The notes beneath the pieces are model-generated. The model made no database searches. It was not told the DNA's origin and worked only from the letters and a program-made list of their open reading frames with translations. DNA of 6,348 nucleotides from an uncultured Alphaproteobacteria bacterium (GTDB lineage: Bacteria; Pseudomonadota; Alphaproteobacteria; Rickettsiales; UBA1997), in the NCBI GenBank assembly GCA_903858915.1, contig CAIOKL010000162.1:1-6348 (forward strand), given 5' to 3'. Below are positions 1 through 5,672 of the stretch, piece after piece. Position 1 is the stretch's first letter. Each line of letters starts with the position of its first letter. Made by a program: the position numbers and the translations under genes.

Positions 1-330
1 GCGAGTCGTCTTCGAAATCAAAATGAAATTTTCAATTGAGAAAAGCGATGAAGCAATTTAAAAACAAAATCAAGAAATTGTCTTTTTGAAAAATTATTTT
101 TAGAAATTTATACTTTGGCTCGAAACCGTTCATTATCTAAGCTTTTCTGACCCCCCACGATTCTATAAACTTAACTACCGTTAAATTCTCGGAGCCTGCT
201 CCCCCTCAAGGGGGGAGCTACAGCCCGAAGCTTTTTCGAGCTTGTTAAAAATTGTAGGGTTGTAAGTGCGGGAGGGGGTGCGAGTATTTCCGAAAAAAAT
301 AACCTGGTACCTTTTTCTTTTTTAACTTTA
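1..330. other. Gene-free AT-rich region with G/C-rich hairpin
   Basis: No convincing gene is visible. The first 60 bases could be the tail of a plus-strand reading frame ending in TAA at 59-61, but only 19 codons are present, too few to judge. The rest is AT-rich filler interrupted by G/C-rich patches: a run of C at 152-157, the hairpin at 198-218, and a G-rich stretch around 270-280. It lies downstream of the minus-strand serine hydrolase gene, so it would form that gene's 3' untranslated region. No hairpin here is followed by a T-run on the minus strand, so no intrinsic terminator is called. Confidence 0.6.
198..218. repeat. G/C-rich palindromic hairpin
   Basis: GCTCCCCC at 198-205 and GGGGGAGC at 211-218 form a perfect 8-bp inverted repeat with a 5-nt loop, in otherwise AT-rich DNA. 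The base composition contrasts sharply with the surroundings and resembles the G/C-rich inverted repeats at 2071-2286 and the CCCCT/AGGGG palindrome inside the end of the serine hydrolase gene. No T-run follows on either strand, so a dispersed palindromic repeat is a better reading than a terminator, although it could still protect mRNA ends. Confidence 0.6.
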
Positions 331-420
331 TTATTTTCTTGGAGAAGGAGGAAGAGACACTCTTAATGGTGGTTGCTCCCCTGCCCGAGGGGAAGAACTT
401 GGCGAAATGTCCGAAACACC
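331..420 (-). repeat. Pro/Ser/Arg-rich C-terminal tail with embedded palindrome
   Basis: The last 30 codons of the hydrolase encode a low-complexity tail (SPSSSPRAGEQPP, then PPSPRK). The DNA contains CCCCT and AGGGG arms 5 nt apart at about 379-393, in a G/C-rich patch unlike the AT-rich gene body. The protein fold is expected to end well before this point. Together these suggest that a palindromic repeat has been captured in frame at the 3' end of the gene, comparable in principle to palindromic elements found inside genes of some intracellular alphaproteobacteria. That comparison is an inference. Confidence 0.4.
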
Positions 421-1647
421 TTCTCGACCTGAAGATTTTTTGCTTTTTGCTATTTCCAAAGCTTTATCTGCTTCTTTAGCAATGCCTTCGAAAGAATTTT
501 TTTTATCCACCATGCTCTTCATTTTTTTAAAGTCAAAACCGGCTTCCTTTAACTCATCTCTTCTGGAAAGTATCTCGCCAAGTTCAGGTTTTTCTATGTC
601 ACTTTTTTTAAGAGTTTCATATGCAACTTTGTAAGTAAGGGTTTCGCCAACCGCACCGTAAAAAAATGATTCACCCGTTTTTGGATTAAATTTTAAACTA
701 GCTTCGGACAATCCGTTGTCACCATTATGACCATAAACTACACTTCTCATTTCATCTGTATATTTATTTACGCCACAAATATTATGCTTTCCTTCCTTAT
801 CTTTATCTCGGAACAAAGCTTCAACAACTTCTGGGTTTTTAAATAAAGAATTTTCTCCCGCCTTATCGGAAAGAAATTTTCTGATAAATTTATCGGCATC
901 TTCCGCGGTTGTTTTCAAACCACCAGCTGCCATAGAATTACCGGCGGTATTCAAGTTCATCTCTCCGCTATATTTTTTTCCGTCATGAGAAAAAGGAGTG
1001 ATGTAGCAATATCCTGCAGAAGTTTCTTTTTCGGCTTCTAGCACTCCCTTGATTCCAGTGTTTTTTGCACCCACCGGCTCAAGAACTAAATCTTTCAAAG
1101 CTTCTTCATATTTTTTGCCCGTTACCGATTCTATTACCATGCCAGCAAGTTCTGTTCCTAGATTGCCATACTTAAACTTGCCGAATTCATCTTTTGGATC
1201 TTGCTTTGAAAATTTCACCAACTCTGAACAACTAAATTGTTTAGACGGATTTTCCATTTGCGCCACTGCAATTTTTTCCTCATCCCTACTTCCTAGAGCA
1301 TGAGTGTGATTCAATAAATCTCTTAAAGTTACTTGTTGATAATGTTCGGTTTTTTCAATGGTTTCAAGATAAGTGCAATCTGGGAATTTCTTTTTTAATC
1401 CATCCATAAAATGGGAAAGCGGAGTATCAATTCCTTGGGGAAAATTTTTAGCTTTATCACCGAGCTCGCGACCATTTTCAGCCGTTAATTCATTATCCCA
1501 CAATTTGAGCAAGGCTGATGATGTATACATTTTAGTAACGCTACCAACCGCGATAGTGGTATCTTTATCAATCGAACCGCTAGCTGGATCTGGAGTTTTT
1601 GTGCCAGCGATAAGTGAAGATTTTATCTTGCCATCGCGATCAGTCAC
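331..1647 (-). CDS. Serine beta-lactamase/DD-peptidase-fold protein (frameshifted 5' end)
   Basis: A serine hydrolase of the beta-lactamase superfamily (PF00144-like: class C beta-lactamases, DD-peptidases, esterases). In this 438-residue reading, which begins at a GTG, the three active-site signatures are all present: S-x-x-K as SVTK (Ser36, Lys39), Y-x-N as YGN (160-162) and H-x-G as HNG (307-309). Family-typical stretches VTLRDLLNHTHAL (106-118) and AGGLKTTAEDADKF (about 241-253) also fit. The GTG start is not credible: it cuts into the first core strand (NAVVAVVTDRDGK), and the same frame stays open for 90 more codons to 1917. The real start is probably an ATG at 1921 or 1928, separated by a 9-C tract that breaks the frame. 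The last 30 residues or so are rich in Pro, Ser and Arg and look added on. Substrate (peptidoglycan, beta-lactam or ester) cannot be told. No signal peptide is visible. Confidence 0.85.
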   Translation of the reverse strand: MTDRDGKIKSSLIAGTKTPDPASGSIDKDTTIAVGSVTKMYTSSALLKLWDNELTAENGRELGDKAKNFPQGIDTPLSHFMDGLKKKFPDCTYLETIEKTEHYQQVTLRDLLNHTHALGSRDEEKIAVAQMENPSKQFSCSELVKFSKQDPKDEFGKFKYGNLGTELAGMVIESVTGKKYEEALKDLVLEPVGAKNTGIKGVLEAEKETSAGYCYITPFSHDGKKYSGEMNLNTAGNSMAAGGLKTTAEDADKFIRKFLSDKAGENSLFKNPEVVEALFRDKDKEGKHNICGVNKYTDEMRSVVYGHNGDNGLSEASLKFNPKTGESFFYGAVGETLTYKVAYETLKKSDIEKPELGEILSRRDELKEAGFDFKKMKSMVDKKNSFEGIAKEADKALEIAKSKKSSGREGVSDISPSSSPRAGEQPPLRVSLPPSPRK

Positions 1648-1928
1648 GACAGCTACAACTGCATTTGGAGTAATATTTGGTTGATCACAAACATGATCAC
1701 GAGGGACAAGATTAACATTATCGGATAATCCTTTTATATTATTGGGAGCGGTTACGAACGGAGTAGCTTGTCCTTTAATTTTTGCAATAATCTCAGACGA
1801 TATTTCGCAACCAAGAGCCGAATATTCTGCAATTATTGATGCATCGGGATTTTGATTTTCTTTTATTATTTTTTTTTGTTCTTCGCTAAGTCTTTGAAGA
1901 GATGGGGGGGGGTTGATTCATTTTTCAT
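1648..1928 (-). pseudogene. Out-of-frame N-terminal segment of the serine hydrolase
   Basis: Reading the minus strand from 1905 down to 1648 gives 86 uninterrupted codons directly in frame with the hydrolase, ending ITPNAVVAVVTDRDGK across the GTG at 1647, which matches the first strand of the family fold. There is no ATG, GTG or TTG in this stretch. Two ATG codons lie just upstream, at 1921 and 1928, each in a different wrong frame. With one C fewer in the tract at 1904-1912, the 1921 ATG reads MNQPPPSLQRLSEEQ and on to a 529-residue protein. With one C more, the 1928 ATG reads MKNESTPPPSLQRL and on to 532 residues. With nine C, the 1921 frame stops at TAG a few codons later. The segment has a Lys/Glu/Gln-rich start and no hydrophobic signal sequence. 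Neither ATG has a clear Shine-Dalgarno sequence. Confidence 0.8.
1904..1912 (-). repeat. Poly-C tract (9 C) at the frameshift
   Basis: Nine consecutive G on the plus strand, thus nine C in the coding strand, lie within the first ten codons of the hydrolase gene. Tracts of this kind slip during replication and are the classic substrate of phase variation, but they are also common sites of sequencing error. The length of nine places both upstream ATG codons out of frame; eight or ten would each restore one. Confidence 0.9.
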
Positions 1929-1972
1929 AAAGAATTAATTAATGTTAACAAATATTTTTTAACTTCAAAAAT

Positions 1973-2001
1973 TTTATAATATTATGAATTTGGGAATGCA
2001 A
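1973..2001 (-). promoter_or_regulatory. Candidate sigma70-type promoter for the serine hydrolase
   Basis: On the minus strand, TTGCAT (1996-2001) stands 17 nt from TATAAA (1973-1978), about 45 bp before the candidate ATG codons at 1928 and 1921. The -10 matches five of six consensus positions, but the -35 matches only three. In DNA this AT-rich, chance matches are common, so this is tentative. Confidence 0.3.
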
Positions 2002-2070
2002 GATTTAGTTATGTTTACTAAATTTCGTAATCAATTTGTAATTATTTTGTTTGTTTAAATTTTATTTTTA

Positions 2071-2286
2071 AACCCCCTCACCCTAGCCCTCTCCTAAGCA
2101 AGCGGAGAGAGGGGATAACGGCGACGATTTTTTTCAAAAAGTAAATTAAAAAAACTCTTTCCAATATTTCGTGTTGGACTAAAAAAATCGATCTAATTTC
2201 CTCTTCAATTTTGTATTTATTACAAAAAATTAATCCGTCTAATCCCCTCTCCCCACTTGTTTAGGAGAGGGCTAGGGTGAGGGGTT
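2071..2286. mobile_element. Small element bounded by ~46-bp G/C-rich inverted repeats
   Basis: The sequence at 2071-2117 (starting AACCCCCTCACCCTAGCC) is repeated in inverted orientation at 2242-2286, with three substitutions and one indel. About 124 bp of AT-rich DNA without a gene lies between. Each arm also folds on itself: CTCTCC/GGAGAG at 2089-2094 and 2104-2109, and CCCTCTCC/GGAGAGGG at 2245-2252 and 2264-2271. Similar CCCTCACCC-type palindromic repeats are dispersed in many bacterial genomes, so this may be a pair of REP-like units or a small non-autonomous element. It lies between the end of the DUF262 gene and the start of the hydrolase gene. No target-site duplication was recognised. 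Confidence 0.55.
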
Positions 2287-2297
2287 ATTTGCGTTAA

Positions 2298-2320
2298 AAA
2301 ATAGCCTAAACGGCTATTTT
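2298..2320 (-). terminator. Intrinsic terminator after the DUF262 gene
   Basis: On the minus strand, AAAATAGCC (2312-2320) and GGCTATTTT (2298-2306) form a 9-bp stem with a 5-nt loop, ending in a run of six T. It is 118 bp past the DUF262 stop codon. The plus strand also ends in four T, so it could work both ways. A second pair of arms, GGTTATTTGC (2283-2292) and GCAAATAACC (2322-2331), extends the structure outward and overlaps the end of the G/C-rich inverted repeat. A weaker GGCGA/TCGCC hairpin lies at 2368-2382. Confidence 0.7.
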
Positions 2321-2437
2321 AGCAAATAACCTTACGCAAATTTAGCTTTGATTAGAATCACTTCTAAGGCGAATAAATCGCCGTATTCGTGATGATTTTA
2401 TTTTTATAAATTTTATCTCCGAGTGATGATTTTTTTA

Positions 2438-4384
2438 TTAGAAATCAGCCTTTGTTACAAAGTCTAGGTGTAGCAACTTTACTTTAAATTCATAATCACC
2501 AAGTTTTATATGCCACCTTTCTTCCATAAAATTTAACAAACTTATCCCTCTTTCCAGAATATTTTTAGCATCCCAATCGGCCTCTTTATTAACTTCATTT
2601 TCCGATAGTGATCCGTTGTAATAACCAACTCCTAAGTCATTATTTTTTTTTAATTTAAATTCATCATTTTGTAAGCTGGAGTTTTTAGATCTGGATAGCG
2701 GAAGAAGGTTTCCTAGTGAATGAGTTAAGTAGAGCTTTTCTTGCTCACTAAACTTTTCGTAACGATTTTTCCAATAACTATTATTCGAAGCGTTTTGAGG
2801 AAATATATGCTCAACAGTCACATGATCCTCTTGATATTGCTTTAATTTTTTCCAAGATAATTTTTCAGCAGATTGCTTTCCTTTTTTTTGTAGCCATTGC
2901 TCATTCTCATATAAAAAATATTTCAATCCATCCCAACGATAGAAGCCATCACGATTACCAATTTTATATTTTTCTGATATATGATTAAAAAATGATTCTG
3001 GTTTGAAGAAATAATCAACCCGCTCGTTAATTTTTTCGATTATTTTTTGAATTGTAATATTTTTCTCAAGTAATTCACGCGCATATCCAAAAAACTCAGA
3101 ATCTCCTGTATTTGCTCTTTTCCGACTAAGAGAGAAAAGTACAAAATTATATCTTTCCGTCGCCCTCAATAATTTATTTATATCTTCTATACTCTGTTTT
3201 GAGACATATGCCGCTAATATTAGCGGTTTAGATGCCCCGAAGTTAAATCGGTCAAGACAATCCAGTAGCATTTCACTGGTATCATCATCGTAATCGTAGT
3301 CAGGAATTTGATAATAAGGATTATGAATATAGAACCATGGCCTAATTGATTGCTGGAGGTTGGTAATATATGCATCAATTTCTTCAATTGTGAGATATTT
3401 TTTTTCTTTATTATCACTTTTTTCTTTATTATCACGAGCTATTTTTTGAGCTGTAAATTTTTCATCAAGTAGAAAATTTATATAATCATCTCCTTTGCAA
3501 CGAGTATATTTAAAATACATTATCCAATGGTTCTGCAGGAATAAATTGTCGCTGAGAGGAGCGTCAGGATTTTTGCCTAAATACTCATATATGGCTTTCC
3601 AAACACTATTGATATTATTTCGAAGATCTTCTCGTCCGCCATGCTCTCTGAATAGAGTGGAAAGGTAGATTAATCTATTTTTAAGCAACTCCAAACTAGT
3701 TAAAGGCTTGCCTCTATTGTTCATTGTTTCAAAGGTAACAAATACATCTAACTCATCACTAATTTCATACAAATTAAACTTAAATTTTTGTGTAAGTTTC
3801 TTAAAAAGAATGGCAATATCTTCTATAGCCATATCTGTTAATTTCTTCTTAAAATAATCTTTTGAACCCTGAAGATTATGCGTGTACAAAGTTTGCTGAT
3901 ATAAATTGCCGTGTGAATGAGTTCCGAATATCTTAGTTTTTAGGAATTCATCACTGGGATTATCTTTTTCGTATCCAAATAAAAAGCTATTACGCTGTCC
4001 ATCCGTAGCTTTATACAAAATATAGCGACCCTTTATTTCCTTTAATGACTGATAATTGATTTCGGCATTCTTTGGAACTGATTCCAAAATTGCTTGTATT
4101 AAAATTATTGATGTAGTGAGTCTTTGTTGGCCATCAACCACATAAAATGGCTTATATCCTATCCCGTCGATAAGCCACTTATCTTGCTCCCATCTGCTCC
4201 AAATTTTTTCTGCAATAGGCTCTAGAGTTACAACTCCAGTATAATGCACTTTTTCCGCATCAAGCCTAATTAAATCTTCCCAAAAATCTACGAGCTGATG
4301 TTCTTGCCAAGCATATCCGCGTTGATAATCAGGAATTCTTAGTATTCGTCCCGTGAATATTTCATGTAGACTATGAAGCTTCAT
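2438..4384 (-). CDS. DUF262-DUF1524 protein (GmrSD/SspE/BrxU-like restriction family)
   Basis: A 648-residue protein with the two-part build of type IV-like modification-dependent restriction enzymes. The N-terminal DUF262 (ParB/Srx-like, NTP-using) domain shows IPDYQRGYAW (17-26) and DGQQR (84-88), the hallmark nucleotide-binding motif, followed by FETMNNRGKPLTSLELLKN (218-236). The C-terminal DUF1524 domain, an HNH-type nuclease, shows VEHIFPQ (524-530), LGNLLPL (557-563) and Asn568. All key residues seem intact, and the length is normal for the single-chain form. Characterised relatives restrict phage with modified bases (GmrSD, BrxU) or act with phosphorothioate modification (SspE). No dnd/ssp, BREX or methyltransferase gene is within the window, so it looks stand-alone; its target is unknown. 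The ATG at 4384 puts the conserved DUF262 start at residue 17, as expected, but has no obvious Shine-Dalgarno sequence. An 18-bp tandem duplication lengthens a charged linker near residues 318-330. Confidence 0.9.
   Translation of the reverse strand: MKLHSLHEIFTGRILRIPDYQRGYAWQEHQLVDFWEDLIRLDAEKVHYTGVVTLEPIAEKIWSRWEQDKWLIDGIGYKPFYVVDGQQRLTTSIILIQAILESVPKNAEINYQSLKEIKGRYILYKATDGQRNSFLFGYEKDNPSDEFLKTKIFGTHSHGNLYQQTLYTHNLQGSKDYFKKKLTDMAIEDIAILFKKLTQKFKFNLYEISDELDVFVTFETMNNRGKPLTSLELLKNRLIYLSTLFREHGGREDLRNNINSVWKAIYEYLGKNPDAPLSDNLFLQNHWIMYFKYTRCKGDDYINFLLDEKFTAQKIARDNKEKSDNKEKKYLTIEEIDAYITNLQQSIRPWFYIHNPYYQIPDYDYDDDTSEMLLDCLDRFNFGASKPLILAAYVSKQSIEDINKLLRATERYNFVLFSLSRKRANTGDSEFFGYARELLEKNITIQKIIEKINERVDYFFKPESFFNHISEKYKIGNRDGFYRWDGLKYFLYENEQWLQKKGKQSAEKLSWKKLKQYQEDHVTVEHIFPQNASNNSYWKNRYEKFSEQEKLYLTHSLGNLLPLSRSKNSSLQNDEFKLKKNNDLGVGYYNGSLSENEVNKEADWDAKNILERGISLLNFMEERWHIKLGDYEFKVKLLHLDFVTKADF
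3400..3435. repeat. Exact 18-bp tandem duplication inside the DUF262 gene
   Basis: Positions 3400-3417 and 3418-3435 are identical 18-mers. In the protein this doubles a six-residue DNKEK-containing unit (near residues 318-330), a charged linker in the middle of the helical region between the two domains. Being a multiple of three, it keeps the frame. Confidence 0.85.
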
Positions 4385-4466
4385 TTATTTTGTGATTTGA
4401 TGTTATTTTAAAGATTCTTAATTCCTCACCTGAAAACAGAATCAAATTTTTCTAAAGTGTTTTTTC

Positions 4467-4739
4467 GGCACCACTCAGAAAATTGTGTCTAATACCCCTC
4501 TTAATCAATCGTGAAATTCGGCATTTTTAGCGAATGTTAAATTAAATAATTGATTAATCTCATATTCGCATTCTTTAAATGCGGGTATGGGATTTTTCCA
4601 TCTATTTTGATGAAGATTATTGCCGATAACATAAATTGCAATATCGACGATTTTCATTGATTGAAAATGTCCGCCCGAATTAATTCTCTTAACCTCAATT
4701 TAAAATTAGGTTTCAGACACAATTTTTTATGGAGGTGTC
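4467..4739 (-). mobile_element. Decayed insertion sequence remnant, probably IS256-like
   Basis: Two inward-facing ends share a perfect 12-bp core, AAAATTGTGTCT, at 4479-4490 (plus) and 4715-4726 (minus). The similarity continues inward (A-x-ACC) and outward (G-R-CACC), giving imperfect terminal inverted repeats of roughly 30 bp. Between them only about 200 bp remain, including the 3' end of a transposase-like frame, so the centre has been deleted. Paired GACAC and TTGTGT blocks in the ends and the W..PI..F motif in the tail recall IS256/Mutator-type elements, but the family call rests on memory of patterns. No target-site duplication is evident. The remnant sits just upstream of the DUF262 gene. 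Confidence 0.55.
4505..4699 (-). pseudogene. C-terminal fragment of a transposase (IS256-like)
   Basis: Sixty-four codons are open between a TAA at 4700-4702 and a TGA at 4505-4507. Features include KRINSGGHFQ near the start, AIYVIGNN (21-28), W34, PI (37-38), F41 and NQL (49-51). Spacing of the W, PI and NQ-L/F positions resembles the C-terminus of IS256-family transposases, which end in a W..PI..W....NQF-type pattern. An internal ATG at 4657 would give a 50-residue peptide, but it has no good ribosome binding site, so a fragment is more likely than a working small gene. It lies wholly inside the inverted repeats of the remnant element. Confidence 0.45.
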
Positions 4740-4768
4740 AAATTTGAGATAAACAAAGAAATAGAAAA

Positions 4769-5132
4769 TTGATTTTGGTCAAATTATTTAACTCAAAAAA
4801 CTTGATTTAAATCAAGAGATAAGAGTCTTTTGGAAATAAATTGATCTAGATCAATTCCTCAACTCTCAAATCTTGATCTAGATCAAGAAAAATTTTTTTC
4901 GAACTTGATTTGGGTCAAGAATTAAAATTTGTTTTGATCAAAAATGTAGGCTTTCGATGTATGATTTTTTTGATTCAAATAAAGTTTTCGTTGTGAGTTT
5001 ATACAACTTGATTTTAATCAATAATTTAAAGTAATTTATTGATTAAAATCAATTTTTTCGTGAGCATTTTAAGGTTTGATTTTAATCAAAAATTTGAAGC
5101 TTTTAAGGATTAATATTTTTAACTGAAAAAAA
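4769..5132. repeat. Array of FNR-box-like palindromes, downstream block
   Basis: Eight good copies of the 14-mer TTGAT-N4-(A/G)TCAA begin at 4769, 4802, 4841, 4873, 4905, 5008, 5039 and 5076. Decayed copies are at about 4970 and 5119, and a shortened one (TTGTTTTGATCAA) at 4929. The copies at 4841 and 4873 extend to 18-bp perfect palindromes (4839-4856 and 4871-4888), and that at 4802 to 16 bp. Spacing is mostly 31-39 bp, while linkers vary. The arms match the FNR/ANR/FixK binding consensus. The block lies between the transposon remnant and the 3' end of the acetyltransferase gene. It contains no gene and no downstream promoter target, which is odd for ordinary FNR control. Confidence 0.85.
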
Positions 5133-5146
5133 ATTTGTTAATCTGA

Positions 5147-5608
5147 TTAAATTTGTTTAGTATACCACCGACTGGCAACATTCATATTCATAGCTTCGAG
5201 TAATAAAAATTTTTTCGTATCGTGATCGCCACAAACCACCAAAATTTGTTTTGAACCCATAATTTTCGCCTCTCTTTGACATTCATCAAGAAGCTCTTTG
5301 CCAATTGTTATCCATAAATCGTCAGACTTAACGCAAAAATCATCATTTATCAAAGTTAAACCAGCATCATAAACCTCCGGAGGGGTAATTAATTTCCCCA
5401 TTATAAAACCTTGCTTATCTTCATAAATCAAAGCAATAACATTTTCATTTTCCAATTCTTTCTCAAAATATTTTTTTTGCATTTCATCGGAATTTTCAGC
5501 CATTTTCCAAAAATTTTGATGCTTCTTTGAATAGGCTAATCGCTTCTGATGACTGAGCTCAACCATCCATTCTATATCTGTTTTTTTGGCTTTTCGTATC
5601 ATTTTCAA
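5147..5608 (-). CDS. GNAT-family N-acetyltransferase
   Basis: A 153-residue protein (151 from the second Met) that looks like a complete GNAT acetyltransferase, transferring acetyl from acetyl-CoA to an amine of unknown identity. It opens with IRKAKKTDIEWMVEL, the usual first strand and helix. The centre has GFIMGKLITPPEVYDAGLTLINDDFCV (strand 4 region), then a helix ending KIMGSKQILVVCG, where strand 5 of the fold would lie, and closes with LLLEAMNMNVASRWYTKQI, the common final helix and strand with a Tyr. The acetyl-CoA-binding R/Q-x-x-G-x-G/A signature is not clear, which is common in divergent members. Start choice is uncertain: TTG at 5608 is 15 nt, and ATG at 5602 is 21 nt, from the AGGAG at 5624-5628. 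It has its own array of palindromes on each side and no operon partner. A GNAT toxin role is possible but no antitoxin gene is seen. Confidence 0.8.
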   Translation of the reverse strand: MKMIRKAKKTDIEWMVELSHQKRLAYSKKHQNFWKMAENSDEMQKKYFEKELENENVIALIYEDKQGFIMGKLITPPEVYDAGLTLINDDFCVKSDDLWITIGKELLDECQREAKIMGSKQILVVCGDHDTKKFLLLEAMNMNVASRWYTKQI

Positions 5609-5623
5609 AATGTTATTTAACTT

Positions 5624-5629
5624 CTCCTT
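5624..5629 (-). promoter_or_regulatory. Shine-Dalgarno AAGGAG of the acetyltransferase gene
   Basis: A strong AAGGAG is on the minus strand, but unusually far from the usable starts: 12 nt to an in-frame ATT (5611), 15 nt to TTG (5608) and 21 nt to ATG (5602). The TTG is the more likely start on spacing, the ATG on codon preference. Confidence 0.5.
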
Positions 5630-5672
5630 AAATTTTTATTCTGACAAAATTAAATTAAATAATTTTATAAAA

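Noticed and set aside
2..61. Possible 3' end of a plus-strand gene (19 codons ending TAA at 59-61)
   Set aside because: Too short to show coding character or a family, and no terminator follows; all that can be said is that this frame is open at the window edge.
331..1647. Calling the hydrolase an antibiotic-resistance beta-lactamase
   Set aside because: SxxK, YxN and HxG are shared by esterases, peptidases and beta-lactamases; no signal peptide is present and no resistance family is recognised.
407..1684. Plus-strand open frames opposite the serine hydrolase gene
   Set aside because: They lie antisense to a frame with clear family motifs, lack recognisable domains and are expected shadows.
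3220..3435. 71-codon minus-strand frame inside the DUF262 gene
   Set aside because: It overlaps the well-supported DUF262 frame and has low-complexity Ile/Lys-rich content from AT-rich DNA.
4783..4796. A further palindrome copy (ATTATTTAACTCAA)
   Set aside because: It is only 14 bp from its neighbour, out of register with the array, and matches the arms poorly.
5119..5150. Intrinsic terminator of the acetyltransferase gene (TTAATC/GATTAA followed by a T-run on the minus strand)
   Set aside because: The stem is short, all but G/C-free, needs a loop of at least three bases and overlaps the stop codon; too weak to call.
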